This document shows positions 1 through 8,009 of a stretch of DNA of 16,791 nucleotides, in pieces. Source of the DNA: an archaeon (GTDB lineage: Archaea; Hydrothermarchaeota; Hydrothermarchaeia; JALTZZ01; JALUTC01); contig JALUTC010000038.1 in NCBI GenBank assembly GCA_027058345.1, positions 1 to 16,791 of the forward strand, written 5' to 3'. The translations under genes and the position numbers were made by a program. Position 1 is the first letter of the stretch, and each line of letters begins with the position of its first letter. The notes beneath the pieces were generated by a model that was not told the origin of the DNA, did no database searches, and saw only the letters and a list, made by a program, of their open reading frames with translations.

Positions 1-2
1 TT

Positions 3-278
3 GAAGATTTCCTATCATTCCTGAAGAAGATATGCGCTTTAGAAAAGGTTGTCCTATTAACCGCTTCTCTTGAAGAAATCGATGACGATACATTGGATAA
101 GCTTAAATCTCTTGCAACTCTTGTCATTGAAATGGAACAAAAAATGGTTGGTGGAGAGATGAAGAACTTTGCAAAAATTATAAAGTATAACATGCCATCA
201 GATAGATATCAGAAAATAATACCATTTAGGGTTGAACCAAAAATAGGAATAGTTGTTGAAATCTCAGCCGTTGTATAA
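3..278 (+). CDS. C-terminal part of an ArlH/KaiC-like RecA-fold ATPase (5' end outside window)
   Basis: The reading frame is open from the window edge to the TAA at 276-278, so this is the last 91 or so residues of a longer protein; the TTG at 93 is not needed as a start. Visible are a strand-like VVLLTAS segment, then a Leu/Ile/Glu-rich stretch with VGGEMKNFAKIIKY and an ending that reads PFRVEPKIGIVVEI. This 'F-VEP-GI-VEI' ending resembles ArlH (FlaH), the non-hydrolysing KaiC-family ATP-binding partner of the archaellum motor ATPase. The Walker motifs lie upstream of the window and cannot be checked. The next gene is an ArlI-type ATPase whose ATG lies one base after this stop, matching the known arlH-arlI-arlJ order. 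A different KaiC-like ATPase is possible. Confidence 0.62.
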   Translation, partial: EDFLSFLKKICALEKVVLLTASLEEIDDDTLDKLKSLATLVIEMEQKMVGGEMKNFAKIIKYNMPSDRYQKIIPFRVEPKIGIVVEISAVV

Positions 279-279
279 T

Positions 280-2604
280 ATGAGGCAGGAAATTTTAAGG
301 AGAAATCCTCACCTCGCTAGATATATAAAAAATTTTGAAAAGAGATACGGTAAACGACCAATCTTTGTCGAATCATTGACATATGAAATGAAAGAGATGA
401 AAAATCCAAATATAATTTACCCGGTTGGCGATCCAATATTCATTCACATATTTGTCGATGAAAATATGCAAAAAAATTATATCGCAATAGAACCAAAAAT
501 AGAAAATGAAAAGGAGAGGAAATTGTACGAAGAGATATTGACAAGAATTTTGGAAAAAGCACCGGAAAAGGAGGTTACGGAAGATTTGGAAAAAGCTATA
601 GAAGAAATATTTAACGAAATTACAGTCGTAAATGGTAAAAGGTCAGGATTTTTAAGCAGATTCTTGATGAAGAAAATTCCAATAACTAAAGAGCAAAGGG
701 ATAAATTCCTATATTTAATAAAGAGGGATATCGTGAGACTAGGCCCTTTAGAACCATTGATAAGAGACCCATACATAGAAGATATTCACGTAATTGGTGC
801 CAGAAATATATATCTCGTACATAAAATTTTTGGAACAGCAAGGGTTCTAAATATAGATTTCAAAGATGATATAGAACTGGCAAAGTACTTAAAGACAATC
901 GGAGAGCGTGTAGGAAGACCACCAAGTGAAGCGAGACCAATTGTTGATGCAACACTTCCAGATGGTTCACGTATAAATATTATTTATAGTACAGATGTCT
1001 CACTAAAAGGTCCAAGCTTTACGATAAGAAAGTTTACCGCCAAACCTCTAAGTATAGTTCAATTGGTTGCATGGAATACATTATCAAGTGAGATGGCTGC
1101 ATATTTATGGTTATGCCTAGAATATGGAATGTCTGGATTTATTTGCGGAGAAACTGCAAGTGGAAAAACGACAACGTTGAATGCAATACTAGTATTCATT
1201 CCTCCGGATAAAAAGATATATACTGCTGAAGATACAGCTGAAGTAAGGCCACCTCATAAAATATGGCAGCAGCTATTAACTAGAGAGAGAGGGAAGGAAG
1301 AAGAGAGGGTTACATTGTTCGACTTATTAAAGGCAGCATTAAGGTCTAGACCAAATTATATAATAGTTGGAGAAATTAGAGGTGCTGAAGCTGCCGTAGC
1401 TTTTCAGGCAATGCAATGTATTAGAGATTGTAAGATAGTTATTGGTGACGATTTGATAAATATCAGGGATTTATTTGAAAGGTTTAAAGAAAGATTTGGA
1501 AGTAAATTCCTAAACGGTAAGGAAATTGTTGAGATACCGTTCGATATTAAAATACCGGCATTTGATATAAATAGGGGAATTGTTTATGCAAATTTAAGAG
1601 CAATCGTTAAGATGCCAAAAACTAGATTGATAAAAATTGTATTGGATGATGGTAATATATTGGAAGTTACACCAAATCATAAGTTCATAACAAATCTTGG
1701 AGAGATTTCTGCAGAATTTATACTAAAGAATTATAAGAAGTTTAGCATCTATGTTAAAAGGATAAGAAGCTTTGAAAAAGTTAAAGATGTCAAGATACGA
1801 TGGAATGAGAGAACGGTAAATATCGAAAGAGAAAATGATTTAGTTGCAAAGGATTTAAAGCTGAAAGGTTTTAGAGGAAGGAAGAGAGTCAAATACATAC
1901 TCGTTGATAGATTCAACTTCGATGAAATGATAAAAGAATTATGGTTATCAGGTATATGCTTTTCAACAGACTTAATAAGAGGAAGAACCAGAATAATATA
2001 TGAAGATTCGAGAGAATATGCAAGAGTAATTTTTGCAGAATATTCAATCGTAGATAATACATACGATTTAATTCTAGAAGGTGCGAAGTATTATCTCGGA
2101 GGAAATCCTTCAATAATACCTATAGAAGATACAGGGCATCCAGTATTATCAACGTTTCATGCATCAAGTGTTAAAAGGGTTATTCAAAGATTGACAGGTG
2201 ATCCAATAAATGTTCCCGTAAGATTTATAGATAACCTAAACTTTGTCCTAATTCAACAAGCGGTATATCTAAGAGGAAAGCTTGTGAGAAGAGTTACATC
2301 AATATCTGAAATAGAAGGATATTCAGAAGAAATGGGAGGTGTAATTACGAGAACTGTTTTTGAATGGGACCCATATACCGATAGGCATATATTTAAAGGA
2401 TTATACAATTCATATATACTTGAAAATAAGATAGCACCATTAGCAGGATATTCTGATCCAAGACAAATTTATGACGAATTATATCTAAGAGCTAGGATTA
2501 TAGAGGAGATGGTTAGGAGGAAGATCTTCGACTATGAACAGGTTACGAAAATTATTTGGGACTTTTATAGAAAGGGATTATCTGGTTTACCTTTCAGAGT
2601 ATGA
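280..2604 (+). CDS. arlI: ArlI/FlaI-type archaeal type II/IV secretion ATPase containing an intein
   Basis: This GspE-superfamily hexameric ATPase powers assembly and rotation of the archaellum, or assembly of a related pilus. From the ATG at 280 the precursor is 774 residues; removing the 238-residue intein leaves 536, normal for the family. The N-terminal region carries NIIYPVGDPIFIHI near residues 45-60, as in ArlI. Walker A is GETASGKT (290-297), the Asp box YTAEDTAEVR follows, and the Walker B glutamate sits in IIVGEIRG (Glu365). The extein breaks after FQAMQ (379) and resumes at TGHPVLSTFHA (618 onward), containing the His box. A longer frame from TTG at 253 overlaps the upstream gene; I prefer ATG 280 because homology-like sequence begins there and it abuts the upstream stop. 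The stop overlaps the next ATG (ATGA), so arlI and arlJ look translationally coupled. Whether it drives an archaellum or another filament is inferred from the ArlH-like and ArlJ-like neighbours; no filament subunit gene is visible. Confidence 0.88.
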   Translation: MRQEILRRNPHLARYIKNFEKRYGKRPIFVESLTYEMKEMKNPNIIYPVGDPIFIHIFVDENMQKNYIAIEPKIENEKERKLYEEILTRILEKAPEKEVTEDLEKAIEEIFNEITVVNGKRSGFLSRFLMKKIPITKEQRDKFLYLIKRDIVRLGPLEPLIRDPYIEDIHVIGARNIYLVHKIFGTARVLNIDFKDDIELAKYLKTIGERVGRPPSEARPIVDATLPDGSRINIIYSTDVSLKGPSFTIRKFTAKPLSIVQLVAWNTLSSEMAAYLWLCLEYGMSGFICGETASGKTTTLNAILVFIPPDKKIYTAEDTAEVRPPHKIWQQLLTRERGKEEERVTLFDLLKAALRSRPNYIIVGEIRGAEAAVAFQAMQCIRDCKIVIGDDLINIRDLFERFKERFGSKFLNGKEIVEIPFDIKIPAFDINRGIVYANLRAIVKMPKTRLIKIVLDDGNILEVTPNHKFITNLGEISAEFILKNYKKFSIYVKRIRSFEKVKDVKIRWNERTVNIERENDLVAKDLKLKGFRGRKRVKYILVDRFNFDEMIKELWLSGICFSTDLIRGRTRIIYEDSREYARVIFAEYSIVDNTYDLILEGAKYYLGGNPSIIPIEDTGHPVLSTFHASSVKRVIQRLTGDPINVPVRFIDNLNFVLIQQAVYLRGKLVRRVTSISEIEGYSEEMGGVITRTVFEWDPYTDRHIFKGLYNSYILENKIAPLAGYSDPRQIYDELYLRARIIEEMVRRKIFDYEQVTKIIWDFYRKGLSGLPFRV
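1417..2130 (+). other. Intein within the secretion ATPase (238 residues, atypical C-terminal Asp)
   Basis: This in-frame segment splits the conserved string AMQ / TGHPV between the Walker B and His-box regions. It begins with Cys1 in a block-A-like context (CIRDCKIVI) and has a block-B motif TPNH (Thr85, His88 of the intein). It ends with a block-F-like YDLILEG (from about 216), then GG and a terminal IED before Thr+1. The standard C-terminal His-Asn is therefore Glu-Asp. Known inteins with Asp or Gln at the end can still splice. A minimal splicing domain needs about 130-150 residues, leaving roughly 90 extra between His88 and block F. I see no LAGLIDADG-type motif there, so a homing endonuclease is absent or badly decayed. 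Boundaries follow from the uninterrupted family sequence and I am confident of them to the residue. Archaeal KlbA-type ATPases of this superfamily are known intein hosts; I cannot say whether the site is the same. Confidence 0.9.
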
Positions 2605-4253
2605 TTAGCAAGAGAGATATTATATTTTCAATCACTTTATTTATTATAATTTTAAGTCTTATGACTTTTATTATAAAAAAGACTGGAATAAAACAGCTTG
2701 TATCTGTGACAATTCTCCTATTATTTTTGTCTCTGTTATATCCAGTGATTAAGATAAGGCTCAATCATGAAAAGAAAAGGCATGAGATTGATTCTAATAT
2801 ACATTTATTTATAACAAATCTGGCGTTATTATCTACGACGGAAATTGATAGAAAGGAAATATTTAGAATATTATCTGAGAAGAAAGAATTCGGAGAATTA
2901 GCGAATGAGAGCAAGAGATTATATATATTAACGTCAAGATGGTATCAAAATTTAGCAACAGCAGCAAGGATATTAATGAAGAAAACTCCAAGCAAAATAT
3001 TCTCAAGCTTCCTTGAAAGAATGGCGTATGCAATTGATTCAGGTGAAGATTTAAAAGAGTTCATGAAAAGGGAGAGGGATGTTGTTCTAAACGATTTCTC
3101 TTTAAGTTATAGAAGCATGTTATACGATTTGGAAATCATAAGAGATATATTTATAGCAATGTCAATAGCATTAACGTTTTTGGTAGTATTTTCTATGATA
3201 ATTGCAATTCTGGTGGGATTTGACTTGACAAAACTTTTAATTGTTGCAGGAATTTTTTTCATAATAGTGGAATCCATAATACTCTACCTAGTTAAGCTTC
3301 GCAGCCCGATAGACCCTATTTGGATTAAATTTAAAGAAACATTTATATATAAAAATATTTTTAAATATATTTTTATAACAATATTCGCTATCCTATTAAT
3401 GATTTTTTTAATAAAAAGGTTTCATTTCTTACCAATATACTTTAAGATTAGCTTTTTAACACTTCCATTGATTATAATTGGATATAAAATATACAGAGAA
3501 GAGAAGAAGATAATATCGAGAGACGAGTATTTTCCTCAATTCATCTCATCCTTAGGTACATCCTTAGCAACTAGAGGCGGGGGGATTGCTGAATCGTTAA
3601 AGTTTTTACAAACGCAGAACTTTGGATTACTAACTGAAAATATAAAAAGGCTTTTTAAAAGGGTTTATACAAGAATTTCTTTGAAATTATCATGGATTAT
3701 ATTTGGAAAGGAAACCTGTAGCTATTTGATAAAAACGTTTTCATCGATGTTTAGCGAAGCATATGAACTTGGAGGAGATCCAAAGTTCATAGGAGAATCT
3801 ATTTCAAAAACTTTTAGAAAAATATTGGACTTGAGAAAGATTAAGTTTCAACACGTTAAAACGTATCTAGGTGTAATACTTGGAATATCTGCAGCAATTT
3901 CTTTTGCACTAGCATTATCATTCTTCATATCAATATATATAAGTGATTTAATCGGCAGCGTTACCAAAGGTATTGAACATGTATTTAAAGGATTTCTATA
4001 TAAAATTGGTCCAGAAAATGTAAAAAATGCATACTTAATATTATATCTTATAATTATTATTCATAATTTTATATCTTCGTTAATGATAAAGATTATTGAT
4101 GGAGGAAATAAATTAATCTCATTACTTTATTTCCCGATATTGAATTTACTTTCAGCTTCTAGCTTTTACGTTGCAGATTTATTATTGGAAAGAGCTTTAT
4201 ACGTTGAGGAAGCATTTGCACAATATGTTGAGAGGGCAATACCAAAGTTTTAA
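2601..4253 (+). CDS. arlJ: ArlJ/FlaJ-type membrane platform protein (GspF/TadC superfamily)
   Basis: This is a 550-residue polytopic membrane protein expected to form the inner-membrane platform on which the ArlI ATPase acts. Hydrophobic segments lie at about 7-26, 31-50, 185-207, 210-233, 250-271, 274-296, 424-446, 477-499 and 505-528. Two charged cytoplasmic regions separate them (about 55-180 and 297-420), the duplicated GspF-like arrangement seen in ArlJ. The second soluble part carries the FPQFISSLG and GGDPKFIGES stretches typical of T2SF proteins. The ATG at 2601 overlaps the arlI stop by four bases, so the pair is probably co-translated. The stop TAA at 4251-4253 overlaps the stop of the convergent radical SAM gene. 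Length and position after arlI support ArlJ; a pilus-specific paralogue is the main alternative. Confidence 0.85.
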   Translation: MISKRDIIFSITLFIIILSLMTFIIKKTGIKQLVSVTILLLFLSLLYPVIKIRLNHEKKRHEIDSNIHLFITNLALLSTTEIDRKEIFRILSEKKEFGELANESKRLYILTSRWYQNLATAARILMKKTPSKIFSSFLERMAYAIDSGEDLKEFMKRERDVVLNDFSLSYRSMLYDLEIIRDIFIAMSIALTFLVVFSMIIAILVGFDLTKLLIVAGIFFIIVESIILYLVKLRSPIDPIWIKFKETFIYKNIFKYIFITIFAILLMIFLIKRFHFLPIYFKISFLTLPLIIIGYKIYREEKKIISRDEYFPQFISSLGTSLATRGGGIAESLKFLQTQNFGLLTENIKRLFKRVYTRISLKLSWIIFGKETCSYLIKTFSSMFSEAYELGGDPKFIGESISKTFRKILDLRKIKFQHVKTYLGVILGISAAISFALALSFFISIYISDLIGSVTKGIEHVFKGFLYKIGPENVKNAYLILYLIIIIHNFISSLMIKIIDGGNKLISLLYFPILNLLSASSFYVADLLLERALYVEEAFAQYVERAIPKF

Positions 4254-5353
4254 GACAATAGGAAAACATTTCCAAGGGTTACATTCTTCAAATATTTTTT
4301 CGCAACTTTATAACATTCCATCGCCAATTTTTTCGGTGTTGTTGGTAAATCGTACATGTAAAACTCGGGGTGAAATGCAAGCAATCTATAAGGTATTTCA
4401 GGATTTAATTCTGAGATAAATTTTGCTATCTGTTCTACCTCATATTCATCAATATATCCAGGTACTAATAATGTGGATGCAACTAATAAAGGAACCTCTT
4501 TTCTTTCTTCAAACCTTGATGCAACGAATGAAAAGTTTTCATACGTTCTTTTATTCGTAACTCCAGTGAGAGCAATGTTCAACGTTTCATTAAAAGCTTT
4601 TAAATCAAACTTTATAGTTCCTCCAGATTCCAGCGACAATTCCATGACCCTTTTTAATATATTTTTGTTCATCGTTCCATTTGTTTCAAAGCATATTCTC
4701 AATATTCTACCCTTATTCATCTCAATTGCATATTCACTTGTCTTTATTGCATGTATTATCTGTGGCGATGGATCACCACCAAAGTAACATATACAAGCAA
4801 CGTCCTTTTTACTTGCTGCTTTAGCCAATTCTTTTGCAGATATCATGGGTTTTAATTTCTTTGTCAAATATTTAAATTGCCAATTCTGACAGAACAAGCA
4901 ATTGAAACTACAAGCCCCATAAAATACTGCGAGATTTTTATAACCATATTCGATACCTTTTGTATAAGAGTACTTTGGATATCCAATTCCATTTGCTGCA
5001 CAGCAAAAGTCTGCAACACAATTCGTAGGTAATGGGTCATAATAATATTCCAACAATCCTTTATTTTCATCTCCAGCAAGAAATACGAGTTTTCCATTTT
5101 CATTCTTTCTTAAACCACAAAATCCAAGTTTTCCTTCTCCTATAATGCATTCGTTTACACATATATTACATTTAACACCCCCCTTATCTCTTGGAGGTTC
5201 TGGTACCAATCCAAATTCTTCTCTAGATTTCTTATGAACTTCCTTTATATATTTCATTGCTTCTTCTGGTTTATTTCTTATACAATCGAGACAAATTCCT
5301 AATTCTTTTGCAATTAATCTTTCTCTGTTACAAATTTTACAATGCATTCTCAT
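4250..5353 (-). CDS. Radical SAM protein, PflA-like / AmmeMemoRadiSam-type
   Basis: This 367-residue protein belongs to the COG1180-like radical SAM group. The cluster-binding motif is CSFNCLFC with Cys148, Cys152 and Cys155 (CX3CX2C), which would bind the 4Fe-4S cluster that cleaves S-adenosylmethionine. CYFGGDPSP downstream resembles the SAM-binding GGEP-type motif. Ahead of the core are further cysteines: a zinc-knuckle-like set (Cys5, Cys8, Cys21, Cys24), a second set (Cys62, Cys65, Cys69, Cys79) and Cys112, Cys117, Cys118. This suggests one or two added metal sites. The substrate is unknown; relatives in the AmmeMemoRadiSam system work with Memo and AMMECR1 proteins, and neither gene is visible here. 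The gene starts three bases after the valS stop, so they probably share a transcript. A second ATG two codons in could also be the start. I recognise the family but not a specific reaction. Confidence 0.78.
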   Translation of the reverse strand: MRMHCKICNRERLIAKELGICLDCIRNKPEEAMKYIKEVHKKSREEFGLVPEPPRDKGGVKCNICVNECIIGEGKLGFCGLRKNENGKLVFLAGDENKGLLEYYYDPLPTNCVADFCCAANGIGYPKYSYTKGIEYGYKNLAVFYGACSFNCLFCQNWQFKYLTKKLKPMISAKELAKAASKKDVACICYFGGDPSPQIIHAIKTSEYAIEMNKGRILRICFETNGTMNKNILKRVMELSLESGGTIKFDLKAFNETLNIALTGVTNKRTYENFSFVASRFEERKEVPLLVASTLLVPGYIDEYEVEQIAKFISELNPEIPYRLLAFHPEFYMYDLPTTPKKLAMECYKVAKKYLKNVTLGNVFLLS

Positions 5354-5356
5354 ATA

Positions 5357-7972
5357 TTATTTTTCAACAATTATCAGAAACTCCTTTCCTTCCAATACAT
5401 CGACCTCCTTTCCATCAAGATAATATTTCCTTCTTATCTCTTTTATATCATCCCTTTCCAACTTATATTTCTTATTTCCTATTTCAATAATTATTTCACC
5501 GCTTTTATACTTTTCGTAGATTTCTTCCTTATTTTTTGAAACATAATCTAGGATTAATTTTGCTTCCTTTTTATATTTTTTACCTATACTTGCAACGTTT
5601 AACTTGATTTCTTCAACAACTTCCTTGAGCTTCTTCTCCCTTGTTATAATTAATTCTTTAATCCTTATCGTTCCTTTAATCGTATCGGCAATATCATCCA
5701 ATGTCTCGTTGGTTATTATTGTAACTCTTTTTAATTCATCAGCCATCGATAATTTATTCTTTGTTTTATACTTTCTTAACATCGATATTATTTTATTCAA
5801 CAATTCTCCTCTTCTTAAATAATTCTCGTTTAAATATTTCTCATCAGGTTTTGGCCAAGAAGTTTTATGGATGCTTTCTCCTTTAGAGAAAAATCTTTGG
5901 TAAAATTCCTCGGAAAAATGTGGGACAAATGGTGCGAGCAACTTTAACAAGTTATAAATTACGATTGTCAACGTATACCTCGCCGCATCTCTTGATTCGT
6001 ATCCATATACATCTGGATTATACAATCTATGTTTTATCTCCTCTAAATAATAATCGCAAAAGTCGTGCCATGCAAAATTATAAATCTTTTGCAATGCAGC
6101 ACTGAAATTGTATTCATCTAAATTTTTTGTAACCTCGATTATTAACTTATTCAATTTATATAAAATCCATAAATCTTCAACGTTTAGTTTTCCTTTAAAA
6201 TCAAACATTGGTATAAATTTTGATGCAAAATTAAATGCATTATACAATTTTACGAGAAATCTATAACCAAAAATCACATCTTTTAGTGAGAATGGATAAT
6301 CCTCTCCAATCGTTGCCAATGCAGCCCATTGTCTTATTGCATCTGCTCCATATTTTTCTAAAAGAGGCTCAACCTCTACATAATTTCCTAGGCTTTTACT
6401 CATCTTTCTACCATCTTCTCCTAAAACCATTCCATTTATTAAAATTTCCTTAAACGGTTCCCTATTTACTAAAGCAATTGATTTCACAATTGTATAATAA
6501 ATCCATGTTCGAATAATATCATGTCCCTGCGGCCTTAAATCTACTGGAAACATTTTCTCGTTTAAATTTGGCCACCCTGCTAAGAACAATGGAGTTATAC
6601 TTGAATCCATCCATGTATCCATGACATCCATTTCCGGTATGAATTCTTTCGAGCCACATTTTGGACAAGGTTTCTTAGGATTTTGCTTTTCTGGAAATAC
6701 TGGTAGTTCATCTTCTTCCGCAACTATTGTTTCGCCACATTTCTTACAATACCATATAGGAATAGGTGTTGCAAAGATTCTTTGTCTAGAAATGACCCAG
6801 TCCCATATCATTGATTCGACCCAATTTTTCAATCTATACTTCATATATTCTGGATACCACTTCATCCTATCTGCTGCTTCTAAGATTTTATCCTTTAACT
6901 TTCTAACGTTTACAAAGTATTGTTTCGTAACAATTATTTCGACAGGTGTTTTACACCTCCAGCACTTTCCGTATCTTTGCCTTATCTTTTCCTTCTTTAC
7001 CAAATATCCTTCCTTTTCTAAATCCTCTATTATTTTTCTCCTCGCCTCTTCAACGTATAATCCTTTATATTTACCTGCAAGTTCATTCAACGTACCATCT
7101 TTATTGAGAATATTGATGATGTTCAGATTGTGTCTCTTAACCCAAATGACATCCTGTTTATCTCCAAATGTACAAATCATTACAACTCCTGTTCCAAAGT
7201 TTGGGTCGACTTCTTCATCACTTATAACCTTAACCCTTTTATTATAAATAGGGGTTATCAGCTCTTTACCTATCAAATCTTTATACCTTTCATCTTCAGG
7301 ATGAACTGCAACTGCAACACATGCTGCCAATAATTCTGGTCTCGTTGTAGCAATTATTACAGGTTCATTATTATCACTCCTAATAAATTTTATATAATTC
7401 AAATATGTTTCTCTTTCATCGTACTCAACTTCAGCTTGTGCAATAACGGTTTCACATCTTGGACAATAAAATACCGGATGTTCTCCTCTATAAATTAGTC
7501 CTTGTTTATACATTCTTACAAATGCTAATTGACTTAATCTTATGTAATAAGGTTCCATTGTTATATATTCGAAGCTCCAATCGATTGAAAATCCTAACCT
7601 TTTGAGTTGTTTCTTCATTCTCTCTATATTTTCCTTCGTCAATTTTATACATAATTCTCTAAACTTCTCTCTGGGCAAATCCCTCTTCCTAATTTTATAC
7701 TTTTCCTCAACCTTTACCTCCGTTGGCAATCCGTGGCAATCCCATCCCTGTGGGAATAAAACATTATATCCACGCATCCTCTTATATCTTGCAACAATAT
7801 CTATGTAAACCCAATTTAATACATGTCCGAGATGTATTTCTCCTGTTGGATAAGGAGGAGGGGTATCTATTATATAAACATTTTCTAAATTATTCCGATC
7901 AAATTTATAGATATTTTTTTCTTCCCAGAACCTTTGCCACTTTTCTTCTATCTCCTTATGGTTATAACTCAT
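5357..7972 (-). CDS. valS: Valyl-tRNA synthetase
   Basis: This class I aminoacyl-tRNA synthetase (871 residues) charges tRNA-Val. The HIGH signature appears as HLGH (47-50) after a PPPYPTGEI stretch, and the KMSKS loop is exact (523-527). Between them is the CP1 editing domain that removes mischarged threonine, with TTRPELL and GTGVVMICTFGD motifs. Zinc-binding-type cysteine pairs occur in CPRC, CWRC, CKKC and CPKC contexts. WDCHGLPTEVKVEEK and MDTWMDSS are typical of archaeal ValRS rather than IleRS or LeuRS. The C-terminal part includes the anticodon-binding helical domain and a Lys/Glu-rich tail. The ATG at 7970-7972 is divergent from the IscS-like gene across 37 bases. The radical SAM gene lies immediately downstream. 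Confidence 0.96.
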   Translation of the reverse strand: MSYNHKEIEEKWQRFWEEKNIYKFDRNNLENVYIIDTPPPYPTGEIHLGHVLNWVYIDIVARYKRMRGYNVLFPQGWDCHGLPTEVKVEEKYKIRKRDLPREKFRELCIKLTKENIERMKKQLKRLGFSIDWSFEYITMEPYYIRLSQLAFVRMYKQGLIYRGEHPVFYCPRCETVIAQAEVEYDERETYLNYIKFIRSDNNEPVIIATTRPELLAACVAVAVHPEDERYKDLIGKELITPIYNKRVKVISDEEVDPNFGTGVVMICTFGDKQDVIWVKRHNLNIINILNKDGTLNELAGKYKGLYVEEARRKIIEDLEKEGYLVKKEKIRQRYGKCWRCKTPVEIIVTKQYFVNVRKLKDKILEAADRMKWYPEYMKYRLKNWVESMIWDWVISRQRIFATPIPIWYCKKCGETIVAEEDELPVFPEKQNPKKPCPKCGSKEFIPEMDVMDTWMDSSITPLFLAGWPNLNEKMFPVDLRPQGHDIIRTWIYYTIVKSIALVNREPFKEILINGMVLGEDGRKMSKSLGNYVEVEPLLEKYGADAIRQWAALATIGEDYPFSLKDVIFGYRFLVKLYNAFNFASKFIPMFDFKGKLNVEDLWILYKLNKLIIEVTKNLDEYNFSAALQKIYNFAWHDFCDYYLEEIKHRLYNPDVYGYESRDAARYTLTIVIYNLLKLLAPFVPHFSEEFYQRFFSKGESIHKTSWPKPDEKYLNENYLRRGELLNKIISMLRKYKTKNKLSMADELKRVTIITNETLDDIADTIKGTIRIKELIITREKKLKEVVEEIKLNVASIGKKYKKEAKLILDYVSKNKEEIYEKYKSGEIIIEIGNKKYKLERDDIKEIRRKYYLDGKEVDVLEGKEFLIIVEK

Positions 7973-8009
7973 ATAAATTTAAAAAAGAATTTAAAATTTT
8001 TTTCATATT
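7973..8009. promoter_or_regulatory. Divergent A+T-only-like promoter region between valS and the IscS-like gene
   Basis: This 37-base spacer separates two divergent start codons and is almost entirely A and T. A TATA-like TTTAAAAAAG at 7978-7987 lies about 29 bases before the plus-strand ATG at 8010, the spacing expected for a leaderless archaeal transcript. On the minus strand a TTTTAAAT-like box at about 7989-7996 lies roughly 21-25 bases from the valS ATG. Neither gene has a clear Shine-Dalgarno sequence, consistent with leaderless mRNAs. The call rests on position and composition only. Confidence 0.45.

Noticed and set aside
253..279. TTG start giving a nine-residue longer secretion ATPase
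   Set aside because: It would overlap the upstream gene by 26 bases; ATG at 280 directly after that stop gives the family-like N terminus.
1411..2140. Frameshift or group II intron rather than an intein in the ATPase gene
   Set aside because: The insertion is in frame throughout, starts with Cys, and has TPNH and YDL-type intein blocks in the right order; no intron-like RNA signature was seen.
6621..7247. 208-residue open frame on the plus strand
   Set aside because: It lies wholly antisense to valS, whose motifs are clear; its sequence is low-complexity and Ser/Phe/Leu-rich as expected of a shadow frame.
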